Origin: Coleophoma eucalyptorum
Lineage: Eukaryota; Ascomycota; Leotiomycetes; Helotiales; Dermateaceae
Direction of reading: 5' to 3'
Assembly (NCBI GenBank): GCA_026120035.1
Contig: JALRME010000017.1
Coordinates: forward strand, 62,001-126,000
Length of the DNA stretch: 64,000 nucleotides
Positions within the stretch are counted from its first letter, which is position 1; each line of letters opens with the position of its first letter. Shown here piece after piece: positions 1-11,849 of the stretch. A program made the translations under genes and the position numbers. Under the pieces are notes generated by a model. That model worked only from the letters and a program-made list of their open reading frames with translations, did no database searches and was not told the origin of the DNA.

Positions 1-1045
1 ATCCACTCGAGGTGACTAAATGCCTCGAGATTTCTTCAACTTCATCCCAATCCCAATTTGAGCGGCCTCAACTTTTATAGTTTTGGTCAATTATGTCGAG
101 AAAGTAACTGGTATATATAAGTAGCAATATGATTCTTTGGAATGCATCGACGAATGCCTTGGAGAGCCTGTATCTTGACTGATGTTCCTTGTCATTTGCT
201 ACCCCTATCAAAAATCTTTTGACAATCTTTAAGGATGCAAATGGGAGACAAAGCCGTCAACCTATGGCACATATATTGATCTTGGTCGCAAGAAATATTA
301 TGGTTTTTTAGTTTAAGACAATCACTTTGAATAGTCTTTTATGTATATTCTGCCTCTTGCTAATTTTTCACATGTTTGGTTCTTGCTCAGCCTTATCTTG
401 ATTCTCAAACAAGCTTGGAACCTCGCTCTTCTGAACATTGACTTCAAAGATAATAGCCGACGGCCACCCGCAAATTTAATATTCTCTCTACAGTGTGCTT
501 CATCTCTAAAATAGCCATAATAACTTCTACCGACCTATTTTACAGATAGTTCTACATCAGAGTCCATGTTGTGTCAACCTATCGTATCAAGTAGGTTTCA
601 TGGCTCGCGCTTAGCAACGCCGGAAGCCAACAAGTAAACTTCTAAAACACCGCCAATCAATTAGCCGTACCTCAACAAACTCCAAAGTCCCGGTTGTTTA
701 AGTCATCTGAAAACGAGCTTGTATTGAGTTCGTATATGGAAACATCGAACCGATCGTCAACCGCCTATGTGTGTACAATCTAGCCACTGGCAAATTCCCT
801 TGCTACCGGCTAATTCAGTCAGATGAAATTCCAGGTTAATCTAAATGACGTGTCCACCGCGCATGGATGTAAACTACTTGCCTGATCTACGGGTAATTCG
901 CCAGTGTATTGTGATATATATAAGTGTTCGACCCAGTACTCCTGCCTTGATATTTCCTTGCTTGATTGGCAGCAAGATTCTGCGATTCACCTCTTTACAC
1001 ATTCCTATAATTTCTATCGATCCTCTTCATATAGGATATTTCAAT
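1..1045. other. Intergenic, no gene seen
   Basis: AT-rich sequence with no recognisable coding region, RNA gene or repeat on either strand. The last part is presumably the 5' flank of the PEBP-like gene that follows. Confidence 0.5.
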
Positions 1046-1742
1046 ATGAGAGCTGGCTCTTTCGGGTTGGTTGCCGCCATTACTGGCTTTGCAAATGCTA
1101 TGACACCCTCTGGAGTATTTCCAGCTACCATGGAGAACATGACAGTTTTCTTCGACACCTCTGTCTTGGCAACAAATGGCGTTAACATCCCAAAAGCTAG
1201 TGAGTGCTTCGGCGTTCGATTGTTGCTGAATACAATAAGCTGATAGGCTGTAGATACCAAAGTTGCGCCTACACTAGCTCTTGATCGCATGTTGAGTAGC
1301 AGAACTTTCGCAGTCATCATGATAGATCCGGATACACCTGCTACTGGCATAGGTGGAAACGGAACCAACTCTCTCATTCACTGGTTCCAAGATGGCTTTA
1401 CTTCGTCCACCTCCAATGTCACTGTTGCCGGAAAGACCGTTGTGCCACTAGTAAACGCTGCAAATGTAGCTCCGATCCAAACCTACCTGTACGTTAAGGA
1501 ACCCTCTTGTACCACCTTCTGATTTAATGGAATAAAGTCAACCACAATCTGGACCTGCTAATGGACAGACTCATCGATACACCCAATTCCTAATTGATAC
1601 CACAAACGTCACCACTTTTACTCTCGAACCTAGTTTGGCGAATGCAACACAGACAAGATCTGGATTTGATATGGCAAAGTTTATTACAGAGGCTAATGTA
1701 AATCTCATCAGTGCAAACTGGTTCAATGTCACGGCCACATAG
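1046..1742 (+). CDS. Secreted PEBP-like protein (phosphatidylethanolamine-binding family)
   Basis: Three exons can be read: 1046-1199, 1254-1488 and 1538-1742, giving 197 residues. Introns are GTGAGT..TAG and GTACGT..AAG, each with a CTGAT-type branch site. The protein starts with a signal peptide (MRAGSFGLVAAITGFANA). It carries the family signatures VIMIDPDTPA and IHWFQDGF in exon 2 and GQTHRYTQFLI at the start of exon 3, in the normal order. PEBP proteins bind phospholipid headgroups or act as protease or kinase inhibitors; secreted fungal members have no settled role. The next gene downstream is a decayed NACHT gene with no evident link. The splice model restores the HRYT motif exactly, so the gene looks intact. 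Family assignment is firm; the ligand is unknown. Confidence 0.85.
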
Positions 1743-2829
1743 AGGGCTAGTAGCTACATGTACCACCTAATCTATGTATTTTATACTCCTTTACATAGCA
1801 TTTTAGATAACCATTACCTACTATTTATACCCTAATCTAGGCACCCCTAATCGGTCACGCTACAGCTCAGCTGAACTACAGTCCATTTCTTTAACTTCAC
1901 ATTTTTCGGCGTACTCTTTGTCTATGGCTTGGAAGGACATACAAATACAATCTGGGATTATAAAGGAATACCCGAACGAACTGTTGGTTAGCGCAGCCTC
2001 TTTTCTAGTCGCTTTCAATCACGAAATATACCAACGCGGACACCAACGCAAATACCACCTAGCCAGTCGATCTTCTGCCTTCTGATGTTATTCCAGCGAA
2101 CATGTTCATCTATAGATATAATACGGCAATAAGTGCAGAAATTTTTCAGGCTGTAATCAGAATACTGCTTCTCAGCATACGCAGATATGGCTATCACCCT
2201 GTGGCAAGACCTACCAAAGATTGCTGGAATATCTTCAAATATCCCTGGGAATACTCTGATAAATCTTAGGCGCCGATCATGTTCGTTTCTTACAGTATTG
2301 GTAGGAGAATAGTTAATGATATATGACACAATCTACCCTAACCCTAAATCATCACTATTGACAAAAGATACTAACAATGTTTCAAGGCTGTCTACTGATC
2401 AAAGATGTCAATCCAACAGGAGCTTCACTCAATTCATCGGAGAACAAGGAACATCATCTTCCTTGGAGTATAGCCTGTTACTTTAAGCAGCTTTGGCAGC
2501 AGGGCACTTTATAATAGCATACTACTCCTCGACAAGAAAGCTAACTTGATGCTCAAGGGTTCCACAGCTGGGCATTCTGTGAAGCTTCGTCTGAAGGATA
2601 CGATATATTAGTGAGGCTCCTTCAAATAAAATGAAGTCATCACTTGGGGATAGCTTACCGCTTAAACTACTCGGCTTATACTGGTATATACATTTCAACA
2701 ATGACATGTATTGCAATTTACCATGTTTTTTCTTCTACCTTCTGCCTATTTTATAAAATGGCATGTTAATAACAGACCTATTCCTTCTCGGATCCCCGGA
2801 CTTAAACATACCTTCGAGATTGGCGGTTA
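1743..2829. other. Intergenic, no gene seen
   Basis: AT-rich spacer with only short uninformative reading frames. A 12-bp run CCCTAACCCTAA at 2336-2347 equals two telomere units but is too short to mean anything. Confidence 0.5.
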
Positions 2830-3940
2830 GTGTTATCAGGCAGAATCGATACATGGCAAGAGAAACTGAAATTATTTAAGCATAGAAATAGAGCGAAGGA
2901 GCTGATGAGTCAACAGTATCGACATACATCTGAAATGGCTCCATACTTGCATAATACCCAGCTTCAAGTCCTGAAGGAAGGTCTTGTCAAACAAAAAGAG
3001 ATATTCACCGAAATTCAAGATATGTGTGGGGACGTAAAAGTTTTCGCTTAGCTCACAGAATCAGAAGTGAAATCAGATCATCGAAGGAAATAGCAAAGTA
3101 CTTCGATCAATGCCGGCCTTCATATTTCTATGTGACTGCTAGGCACAACTGGCACCAAGAGACTGGACGGTGGTTCATACGAAGTACTGCTTTCATAGGC
3201 TGGCTGTTTTCTGGAAGTGGAAAACTTTGGGTCAATGGGATTCTTGGGGTGGGGAAGACAGTTGTCGTATATCTTGCCACCGATGCGGTCCTACTAGAAA
3301 TACAGAGGGAAAATACCTTGATTTCAACGAAACAGATCGCATCCTGTGCTTATTTCTTTTGTGCTTATAATCATAAGGATACATAGGATCTACACTCAAT
3401 ACTCGACTCCATTTTGAATCAGTTAGTAAGCTATAACAATAAAGCTTTCTCCAGCCTCAAAGGTATTCATGCGAAACTAAAACAAAAGTACGGATCCGTG
3501 ACAGAGGTTTGCCCAGAGACACTGCTAGAAAATTTCAAAGTCGTTACCGCCCCAATTCAGAGTATTTATATCGTCGTCGATGGCTTGAATGAATGCGATG
3601 GTCGGTTTTAAGACGTTACTGAATGCTTAGCAAAACTTGCTTCTAACGACGGCCGAATTAGTGTTCTTTTGTTCAGTAGGAACGAGATTGAGATCCGAGA
3701 AAGCCTTGAAGATTTCGCGGCCCTTTCAATGACGAACGAAAATGACATAAGGCTGTAAGTTATATTATATTAGAAACTCGCAAACTAATCGAGAAGGGTG
3801 GGCTGCTTCGCCGAAGTGAAGTGGTGGATTACGCTATAGATGTTTTGGCAAAGAGTGTTAAAGGAATGTGAGTTGCATACAGCCAGAACAAAATTCCTAA
3901 CAATCTGCTGACTCTTATGAGGTTCAGTGGGCAAAAGTGC
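2830..3940 (+). pseudogene. Decayed NACHT (NLR-type) NTPase gene
   Basis: Fragments in several frames reconstruct the start of a NACHT domain. An N-terminal helical part (residues resembling KQKEIFTEIQDM) ends near 3050. It is followed by a Walker A (WVNGILGVGKT) near 3230-3265 and a Walker B (IYIVVDGLNECD) near 3565-3600. A sensor-like stretch (ISVLLFSRNEIEIRESLED) lies near 3660-3715. In-frame stops and frame changes occur at about 3050, 3386, 3610 and after 3755, and no C-terminal repeats are seen. NACHT proteins in filamentous fungi act in heterokaryon incompatibility and other self/non-self responses. The copy cannot make a full protein. Its 3' end abuts the 3' end of the converging pseudogene on the minus strand. 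Confidence 0.7.
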
Positions 3941-3969
3941 AAACCTATTATCTATCCCGTAATTTTTTC

Positions 3970-5935
3970 AGTGAATAGGACTACGAAAACGCCCTTGAGG
4001 ATTTGCCCTTTCTGTCTTCTGATTCCCATTTCTGTTTGTAGCTACCAAAACGTCAACGAGGTACGTACCAGTCTTGTCAAACTTGACGGTCGTTTCGGCT
4101 GTAACCGTGCTACCAGAATTGCTAACTCACCACTGCTGTAGGTACCGGTACCTTGAGGATCCCATGCAACGTCCACGATCTGGCCAGTGCCGGTAGGAAC
4201 CTCGATAGAAGCGGTCAGTTTCACGGACCCGCCAACCGATGCGGTGACCAAGCTCTTGCTGGTCCTGACAGTAAAATGGTCGGCTGCAAGCCACAAAGTT
4301 CTGACGCCTGCGTGACCAGAACAAGGACCAGAACAAGCTGGCCGTAGACGGGGGCGGTGGCACACCCTTCTCAACCCAGGCGTTCACGTCCCGTAGTGCC
4401 TGCTCAACGACGCCTTCGAAGTCGTAGAGGTATATGGAGCTGGATTCGAAGTTAGCGGTGTAATGGTCGGCGTGGTCATTGAAATAGCTCCAGAAATTAT
4501 CCTCAAAGTCGGCTGTCAAGATTTGCATTTGCCGTCGGTACCGCTCACCCTAGCACGGAAAAGCTAAGGAATTGTAAAGGTTGTTGACGGCAATAACCTT
4601 TCCATTGGCTTTGCCAGTGAAGTTGCCCCCCCCCCCCACACTTAGAAAAAGCAATAAGGTGGGATGCGGGAATCATGTGTTGTTCGTACTCCGGATTTCC
4701 ATCTGCCCCGCCGAAGGGGTCGATACCAAGGTAGACATCACTTGGAGGTACCGTATAAAGGTAGTAACCGTGCATGGCAATGAACAAGCGGTTGTCGATG
4801 CGTAACTTGAGGCTTTCTTACAGCTTGTCTAGCACAGCAGCACTGTTTCTGTAGGGAGAGCTGGATTGTCCTTGTCTCTGAATTGAGGGGTCCGAACAGT
4901 GGGCTACCGCTCGTGGCCGCCTCCTAGGTATCACCATACAGGGAAATTTCCAGATCGAGAGGGTCCGAGAGGTTTGGTGGCAAGGTGCTAAGAACAATAC
5001 TGGCTGCGGCTCCCCGCTCGACCTTCTCGATAGTGGTTTTGTCATCGACAACGGAGTTGCGGAAAAAGTTACCTAGCTTAGACTGTTCAGTGCCCACATA
5101 TCCAGGCTTGCTCCAGAAGTCGTCTGCATAAGAGGAGTCTATGGGTTTCAGGGTCGGGACCATGATACGAAGGATTTCCAAATCTACAATAGTCGTAGTG
5201 TCCTCCCACGCCTGGATTGGTAGCCCGGCATGCGCGGTTTGGAGGAATATCTTCTGTTCGAGAGCGGTCAGGTGCTCTAAGTGATCACGACTACCACCTG
5301 GACTGAGTGATTCTTTGAGCATATCAAAGCGTGAGCGCAGGACGAGCGCAGTGAGTGCTCGCAAGCTCAAGTTCTGGGGATTTGAGTATGGCAGGGCCTG
5401 CACCACAGGTGTACCACCGTCCCAGATGCCCACAGTGGCCTTCAGATAGCCCACCGCAATATACGAACCTCCGCTGCCCCCTATTGACATATCCATAGAT
5501 ACGGCGTGCGATATCACCGTAATTCTGCGCTGCTAACGCTCGTCAGAATTTGGCGGCTGCTGCGTCGGATCGGAAGCCTATGGTACCCTTGGCTTGTAGG
5601 AAATAGGCCCCGCTGTCGAGCGTAGCAGAGATTCTGTCCAGGTTTGCGGTGGCGGTTTTTGTTGGATAGACTATTTGAAAAAACCTATCTTCCCACTGAT
5701 CATTGGGCGGAAGAAAGACGTTGAAGTTAATATCAGTACCCTCAAAGTGTCCATGGATGCGATGATACGGTACAGGCTCCTCTTCGTCAACCTCAGAGTC
5801 CACCACGGGGGAGGAATAGATGGGATCAATGGTATCGGCGGTGACCTATAATGCCTCCGCAGCAGCTGCAGAGGCGGCGGCGGCCTGGCGGACTTCGTCA
5901 GGTATCGTATCAGAAGATGGTATATAGTATAGGGG
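3970..5935 (-). pseudogene. Decayed secreted alpha/beta-hydrolase-like gene with PKD-like tail
   Basis: Reading down the minus strand: an alanine-rich N-terminal part, a stop (TAG) near 5848, then a domain with HGHFEGTDINFNVFLPP and a TGA after AAAAKF near 5544. Next comes a frame change within RRIYGY, then a nucleophile-elbow-like SIGGSGGSY at about 5480, followed by KATVGIWDGG. The frame shifts again at a 12-bp C run (4626-4637), where GGGG continues as NFTGKANGKVIAVNN in the next frame. The C-terminal part contains ASVGGSVKLTASIEVP and WDPQGTGTY, which resembles a PKD or Ig-like domain. I recognise the layout of a family of large fungal secreted hydrolase-like proteins but not its substrate. 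At least two stops and two frameshifts make this a pseudogene unless the C run is a sequencing error. Confidence 0.65.
4626..4637. repeat. 12-bp poly-C tract at a frameshift
   Basis: Twelve consecutive C residues lie inside the coding part of the minus-strand hydrolase-like pseudogene. The protein frame changes exactly here. It may be a true slippage mutation or a sequencing or assembly error. Confidence 0.8.
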
Positions 5936-6033
5936 CGAGCCTCTTCTTCAGCCTCGGCTATGGCTGTTGTTGGCGTCTATGGCGATGGCGAGTATATGAC
6001 TACTAAGTCTAATAATTAAGTTTCTTTACTAAA

Positions 6034-6337
6034 TGTTGGAATATCGTTATTAGGTCTCGTTGGTACCTGTTTGTAGTCATGTGATACTACAAACGTTCAT
6101 TTATGAATTTCAGATCGAAAATTAAGATGGAATATTGTGGTACTATGCTCACTCTTATGTGCAAAGAGGTAATGATTTGTATGGAGGTCCTGTTGTTTAT
6201 AAACTAAGAGAGAACATTACCGGTATAGCTCTTCGTGAATATGACAGACACCTCTACATTAGCTTAAAAGAATTATCTACATTTTTACCTCAGATTTTGA
6301 CCTGTTGTTTACAATTGAAATAAGAGGTATACCAACA
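6034..6337 (+). mobile_element. Solo LTR (copy A)
   Basis: A 304-bp element begins TGTTGGAATATCG and ends ACCAACA, so it has TG..CA termini and a TGTTGG/CCAACA inverted end. It is flanked by a perfect 5-bp target duplication CTAAA (6029-6033 and 6338-6342). No internal retrotransposon sequence is present. Related copies lie at 6437, 27194, 33907 and 46838. Confidence 0.85.
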
Positions 6338-6436
6338 CTAAAACTCTATATCGATATTCTTGTATATGAAAATATCTTGATTCTCTAACTACAACGGAAT
6401 ACTAAGGTTAGGACTATTACTTCCACTAATAGTTTA

Positions 6437-6744
6437 TGTTGGAATATCGTTATATCACCTACACGTGATCACAACATTACCATACGGTATATATGTAGGG
6501 GTATATCATAATACCCCTATATATACATATATTTGGAATATCGACGTACCATACGTATGTGTATGTACGTACAAGGAGGCAATCATATGTATAGTACTAT
6601 ATATCGTAGGGAGGTTGGATCAATACCCTATGGGGTAGTTATACGACCTCTATAACGCTCACTTATAAGAATTATCTATGTTTTACCTTACCATTTTGAC
6701 CTATCTATTGCAGTTGAAATAAGAGGTATATAGATCAACCAACA
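6437..6744 (+). mobile_element. Solo LTR (copy B)
   Basis: A 308-bp copy of the same LTR family, TGTTGGAATATCG to CCAACA, flanked by the perfect 5-bp duplication GTTTA (6432-6436 and 6745-6749). The middle has diverged and contains many TATATA/CGTACG-like stretches. It sits 99 bp after copy A. Confidence 0.85.
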
Positions 6745-7676
6745 GTTTAAAGTCCTTATTCTAAAACGGTTATCTTAGTTATCATCCTTACTTGTTTTAA
6801 CTAGTTCTATAATAGCCTTATAGCTACTTCAGTCGCATATAAAACTTATTGCACGAAAAGATATAGAGTTTGGAGTGCACTTTTGAAGTTGAAAAGCTGT
6901 TGATTGTGATAGACTAGAAGAGTCCTACCTCAAGTACTTGACTGACCCCTGAAGTGCAAACAAAGCATATCATATGACTATTTGATTCTAACAAAAATAC
7001 GGTTGAACTACTTTTAGATCGTATATAAATCAACGTTAATGTTAGAAGCAAAATTATATAAGGGCTGTCTCACTTAAGGGACCGCTACCAGTCAATCAGG
7101 CTTATATAGTAGCTCTTTATGAAATTCTAAATCTATATTGTCGGACTTATTTTCATATCGAGTATACCTGCATAGAAGGCTTCGTGTCGGACCGTCCGCA
7201 TCTGATGTATGATGGTCAGTATTGTTGCTGTTTATGGTTTAAATCATCTTTGCCTAAGGCAGACATTGATAAGGACGAAAGCATTAAATGACCGAGATTT
7301 CGTATAGCTTTGGAATTTCAAGTAAGTTTGTACCGGAAACACCGAACGCAGCTAATGAAAATTGGAACTCAGATCACCCCAGAATAGTTGTTAACGCTGT
7401 GGGACTCTTGTGGTCTCCTTATCACTTTATTACACCTTCATATATCGTGGAACCACCGGAGCAAACCGGACTTGCCTCTAGAACTCAGAATCCCAAGATT
7501 TAGATAAGCCTAGTAGAGATGCGAGTCTGCGCTTCCCATTCCGACTAGAAGCAGTTTTATATATTAGGCAGGCGTTCTCCTCACTTCTACTTATATATCA
7601 ACATATACTATTAGGTAACTATTGAAAAAACGTTTTTTCTTTTTCTTTCTCATTTTTTGGCAACCAGTTTTTAGAG
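6745..7676. other. Intergenic, no gene seen
   Basis: AT-rich spacer upstream of the MFS pseudogene. A 71-codon open frame at 7288-7503 (+) is present, but I recognise nothing in it and see no supporting splice pattern. Confidence 0.45.
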
Positions 7677-9559
7677 ATGACGAGTTTGCCGCCGGGAACG
7701 TATCGCATTCAGGATCAAGCGTTAACCTATATCCTCCTGTCTCCGAGCCCAAATTCAGATCCTAACCATCCGTTGGTAAGTAAAGAAGAATCAGAGTCAC
7801 ATTATTTATGTTAAACCCCTCCATAGAATTGGTCGACATAGCGAAAGGCTCTACATATAACAATCCTCAGTGTGTATTGTATCCTCGCTTTTGCAATATA
7901 AGACACTTCCATAACTCAATTTTCTCCTAATATGGATAGCTAAGAGGCACTTAGACTTACTGTCCAAGCACCATTTTGGGCTGCCTTAAACGGGGAGCTC
8001 GGTTTGACATACAGCGACCTCTATAATGGATATGCTACTAGTTGCGTAACGCTCGCGATTAGCTGTCTGTTCTTCATCCCCCTAGCTCTCAAATACAGTA
8101 GACGTCCTGTCTATATTACTACGGCGGTGGTCATAATTATGAGCGCCGCTTGGCAAGCTAAAATGACAACTGTTGGTGATATGATCAGCTCCAATGTTGT
8201 CGGTGGTATGGCTGGTGCGGCGGTCAATGAAGCATTGTTCTAAGTTACGGTCACGGACTTGTATTTTGTTCACTAGAGAGGAACTATCAACGGTATTTAT
8301 TTAATAGTTGTAGCTATCGGAAACTTTCTTGCACCGGTGGCAGTAGGATATATATCTGTTTCCTAGGGTTGGCGTTGGGTATACTGGTATTTAACAATCT
8401 TCTCTGCAGTCACAACTATCATTATGGTCCTTTTCCTCGAAGAGTCAAAATACGTACCTTAGTACTTAGATGGCTAGGCTATTCATCCTACGGTATCAGA
8501 CAGATTTGAGGGTACATCAGCTAAAGAAAGTTTGCAAACAAAAGCAACAGCCCTAGAACATAGTTCGGTTGTAGGACTTGACAACAAGAATATGTCCCCC
8601 TTGAGAATAGCAGTAGAGCGAGTTGAAATCGATCACAGCATTATAATGAACTCATACTGGAAGCGTTACGCTTTTTAAATAGTGGAGCCTCATGACTTGA
8701 AGCTTGACTTTTGGGACCTTCTTATCAAGCCATTCCGGATCCTGTTTATCTTTCCAGCGGTTTTGTTTACCGCTCTCCTATATGGCTGGACAGTTGCTTT
8801 GGTTGGTGTGATTGCCGTCACACAATCGACGTTTTACTCATTACCACCCTATAATTTCGGAGCTATTGCGATAGGAAATATGAATCTTGTAGGGTTAATA
8901 GTCACGATTCTCGGTTCAATACTTGGGGGGCCTATCACAGATTGCGTTGTTGTCATGATTGTCAAAAGAAGAGGTGGGATTTATGAAGCTGAGACTAGGC
9001 TTTGGTTGTTTATGATTCCGCGCTGGGCCATGATTGCCGGCACTCTTATGTATGGATTGACAATCGCCAAAGTGAGTGTCACCTAGTCAAACCAGTCCAG
9101 CGACGAGTTAAGAAATAATTGAATTTTGTATACTGACTACAATAGGGCGAGGCATGGATCATCAATGCGATAGGCGCTACCTTGGTGGGACTTGGCGTCG
9201 GAGGCTATGGTGACATGGCCCTAACATATGTTTAAGACTTATATAATAAAGTAAGCAACCTCTTTCTACGCTTCGGCCCTTAGTATCTAGTAATTTTATA
9301 GGATATCAAATAATTAATTTGCAGATTCTTAGCGATGCGCTAACCGGCGTCGTCTTCGTCCGCAATATGGTATCAATGATCCTTGTCTTTGCAACATCGC
9401 CATAGGTTACCAATATAGGCTTGTACAACATGTTTGTTCTAGCTGGTGTTTTAACGGTTGTTATTATGCTTCTGTGCTTGCCATTAATCATCTAGTGTAA
9501 GAAATAGCGAATGCAACTCGCTAAGAAATATGACCATTTCGCATCCACAAGTAATTAGG
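7677..9559 (+). pseudogene. Decayed MFS drug:H+ antiporter-type transporter
   Basis: The reading begins ATG at 7677 (MTSLPPGTYRIQDQ), passes DPNHPL, a GTAAGT intron and NWST, and then membrane segments. Recognisable pieces are LTYSDLYNGYATSCVTL (8004 on), YSRRPVYITTAVV, a cytoplasmic loop after FLEESKYVP near 8450, and a second half from 8682 (WDLLIKPFRILFIFPAVL to ETRLWLFMIPRWAMIAGTLM). The end is AWIINAIGATLVGLGVGGYGD and a last segment near 9430-9490. The order matches the 12-TM DHA1 family of plasma-membrane drug or metabolite exporters. Many in-frame stops (TAG or TAA, often where W or Q is expected) interrupt it, as at 7841, 8241, 8271 and 8678. Two dead catabolic or biosynthetic genes follow. 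Confidence 0.8.
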
Positions 9560-9769
9560 GGCCATCTGATTTCTAGCGGTCACATCTAACGCAGATTCCG
9601 CCGGCTGGGATTCTTACTTGTGGTGGTTTTATCACATCCTCACTTAAACTTGTCAGTCAATACGGGAATTTTGCGTTATATAGTCAATTCCAAATTTCTT
9701 AAAGTGGAATGAGGAGTAGAAGAAAGGTAGTGCTGAGTGTTATATTCGATTCTATTGATATATCGATCT

Positions 9770-10870
9770 GTCTGTGGTAACCCTAAGTAGGAAGGCTATG
9801 GTTAACTCCGGCGGAGTAGTCCCCAACACTTTCAGGAGTCCACTTTCCGACAAACACTGAGCCCGCATGTATGACAGAGTCTAATGCAGCTTGAGGGTTC
9901 TCTATGTATAATATCAAATACTCTAGAGCATAATATTTTGACCACTTGAATGCTATATCTATCTCCTTAACACTTATGATAATACTGTGTTGTGTTGCAG
10001 CTCGAACTATCTTAACTCGGGGCAGGACAGTAGCTTACGACTCGATTGTATCTTTAATCTTGCTAATAGCTTTAGAGCTAAGTCCTACGGTGATTAGAAC
10101 CACCTGACTATTAGATCTATGTTCAGCTTGTGATAGAAGATCAGAAGCAACAAATGTAGGGTCGGCAGTATGATCGGCGATAACAAGAACTTCGGAAGGC
10201 CCAGTAGGCATATCAATGGAAACTGTAGTATTACTATCAGTGGAAACCAATACCTTCGTAGCGGTAACAAACTGATTTCCAGGTCCAAAAATCTTGTCTA
10301 CCTTTGTGACAGACTGTGTACCGTACGCCATAGCTGCAATTGCCTATGCGCCGCCAGCCATGACAATACTCTCTGCGCCCACTTTATATGCAATATAGAC
10401 TATTTTTGGCGAGACAGTGCTATCGGAGCGCGAGGGTATAGCAAGAATAATGTTCCTACATCCTGCTGCCATTGCAGGGATGCCAAGCATCAAAGCAGTA
10501 GAAGGAAGAACGGCTGTCCCTCCTGGAACATAGAGCCCGACTTTCTCGATAGGTCTAGTCAGACGTGAGCATCTCACTCCTGGCATTGGTTCAAGCATCA
10601 AAGGCTTTGATTCCTTTTGTGCCATATGAAACTTGAAAATATTATCGAAAATTAGATTAATCGCCGCTGCCATTTTTGATGGGATCGCTATTAAAGACTC
10701 CGGGTAAGGTGCGCTTAGAACTAGTGAAGTAAGTGATGTCGCGTTTTCGAACTTGTGTGTATATATAAGGAGGGCATCGTCACCGTGCTGACGAACGTTT
10801 GATATTATTGGGTTAATCAACTCAATGATTTTACTGTTAGACCTTTGAGCCGGTCGTTGCAACACGCTCT
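9770..10870 (-). pseudogene. Histidinol dehydrogenase fragment (HIS4-type C-terminal domain)
   Basis: The minus strand encodes VLQRPAQRSNSKI, then [33 protein letters not shown] and [13 protein letters not shown]. After a frame change near 10035 it continues with YALEYLILYIENPQAALDS and AGSVFVGKWTPESVGDYSAG. These are hallmarks of histidinol dehydrogenase, which oxidises histidinol to histidine; in fungi it is the C-terminal domain of trifunctional HIS4. A TAG at 10344-10346 replaces the glutamine expected in [13 protein letters not shown], a CAG-to-TAG change. Homology stops near 9775, just after NHSLPT. No cyclohydrolase or pyrophosphohydrolase domains lie upstream. This is therefore a dead partial copy, and a working HIS4 must be elsewhere. 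A standalone HDH-like origin cannot be excluded. Confidence 0.8.
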
Positions 10871-10879
10871 AGATGAAAT

Positions 10880-11840
10880 CTTCTGAGTGTTGTTCCGAGT
10901 CATATCGCATCATCTGTATTCGGTTGTTTGAACAGGGCACATTTTGAATTGGCCTGGTATCCTAGGATGAGGGTGATGCCATTCTTGTTTCTTCTTAGGG
11001 CGACTCGAGAGACAGCAGCTACTCAGCGTTAATTTTCAAACTCGCTGAAAATAAATCGAGATAACTTTAAATATAAATATATAAACAACTGCTTGCTCGA
11101 TTCACCTTGCGGCATAAATAGACTGCTTTTTTCCGCTCCAATTTAGTGCAATTTGAGTTTACGATAGGACGAAGCGCCTATAGAATCAAATGTTGCGAAA
11201 TTATCTTCAAGCTATCCAAAATGAATTATAGCTTTTATAGCTAGCTATATTGATTTATATTGGAGAGACAACCAATGCCAAAAATCTAATAGGTTTTCAG
11301 TAAGTAAGCAATCATAGAATATGCAGTATAGAAAACTCAAAATCCGGAGCTTGGATTCACCGAACCTACTTTATCTTTCAGTAGCTAGCCTCGGTCTTTC
11401 CGAGCGGCCATTCGGACTTTGATCTTAGCCTAAGTTGACTTCGCTCTTCGGTATAGGGGCCTTTTAACGCGCGCTACTGATAGATTTCGTGGACTTTGGA
11501 ATTCCCGAAGCGTTTAATCTCATCTGTTATCTATATAATACACACTATACCCCAATCAGAATTATGGTCGCTCCGTCTAGCTGTAGTAATTGGAAGGAGA
11601 CACGGAAGGAGGATTGTGGGTCTAAGATAGAGTGACGCAGCTGATGGGTCTATAGGCATACACGGCCGCCATTCAAAGCGTACCAATATGGCGATTGCTT
11701 TAATACGCTTGAAGGGATGCACCTTTCAGATAAAGATATTTAGAAGGTCCTGGTTCGCCCCATCACTTGTTTTTGAAATGAGAAATAAAAATCACTAATA
11801 CATAATGGTTCTTGAAAGCTGGCAGAGCCGTGTTGCTCGT
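10880..11840. other. Intergenic, no gene seen
   Basis: AT-rich spacer between the histidinol dehydrogenase fragment and the amidase pseudogene. No coding or repeat signal that I can support. Confidence 0.5.
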
Positions 11841-11849
11841 AAGCAGACA

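Noticed and set aside
1027..1377. 116-codon minus-strand frame over the PEBP-like gene
   Set aside because: The PEBP motifs read on the plus strand through three in-phase exons; the minus frame has no recognisable feature.
2336..2347. CCCTAACCCTAA telomere-like units
   Set aside because: Only two units, expected by chance in AT-rich DNA; no chromosome end or subtelomeric gene context.
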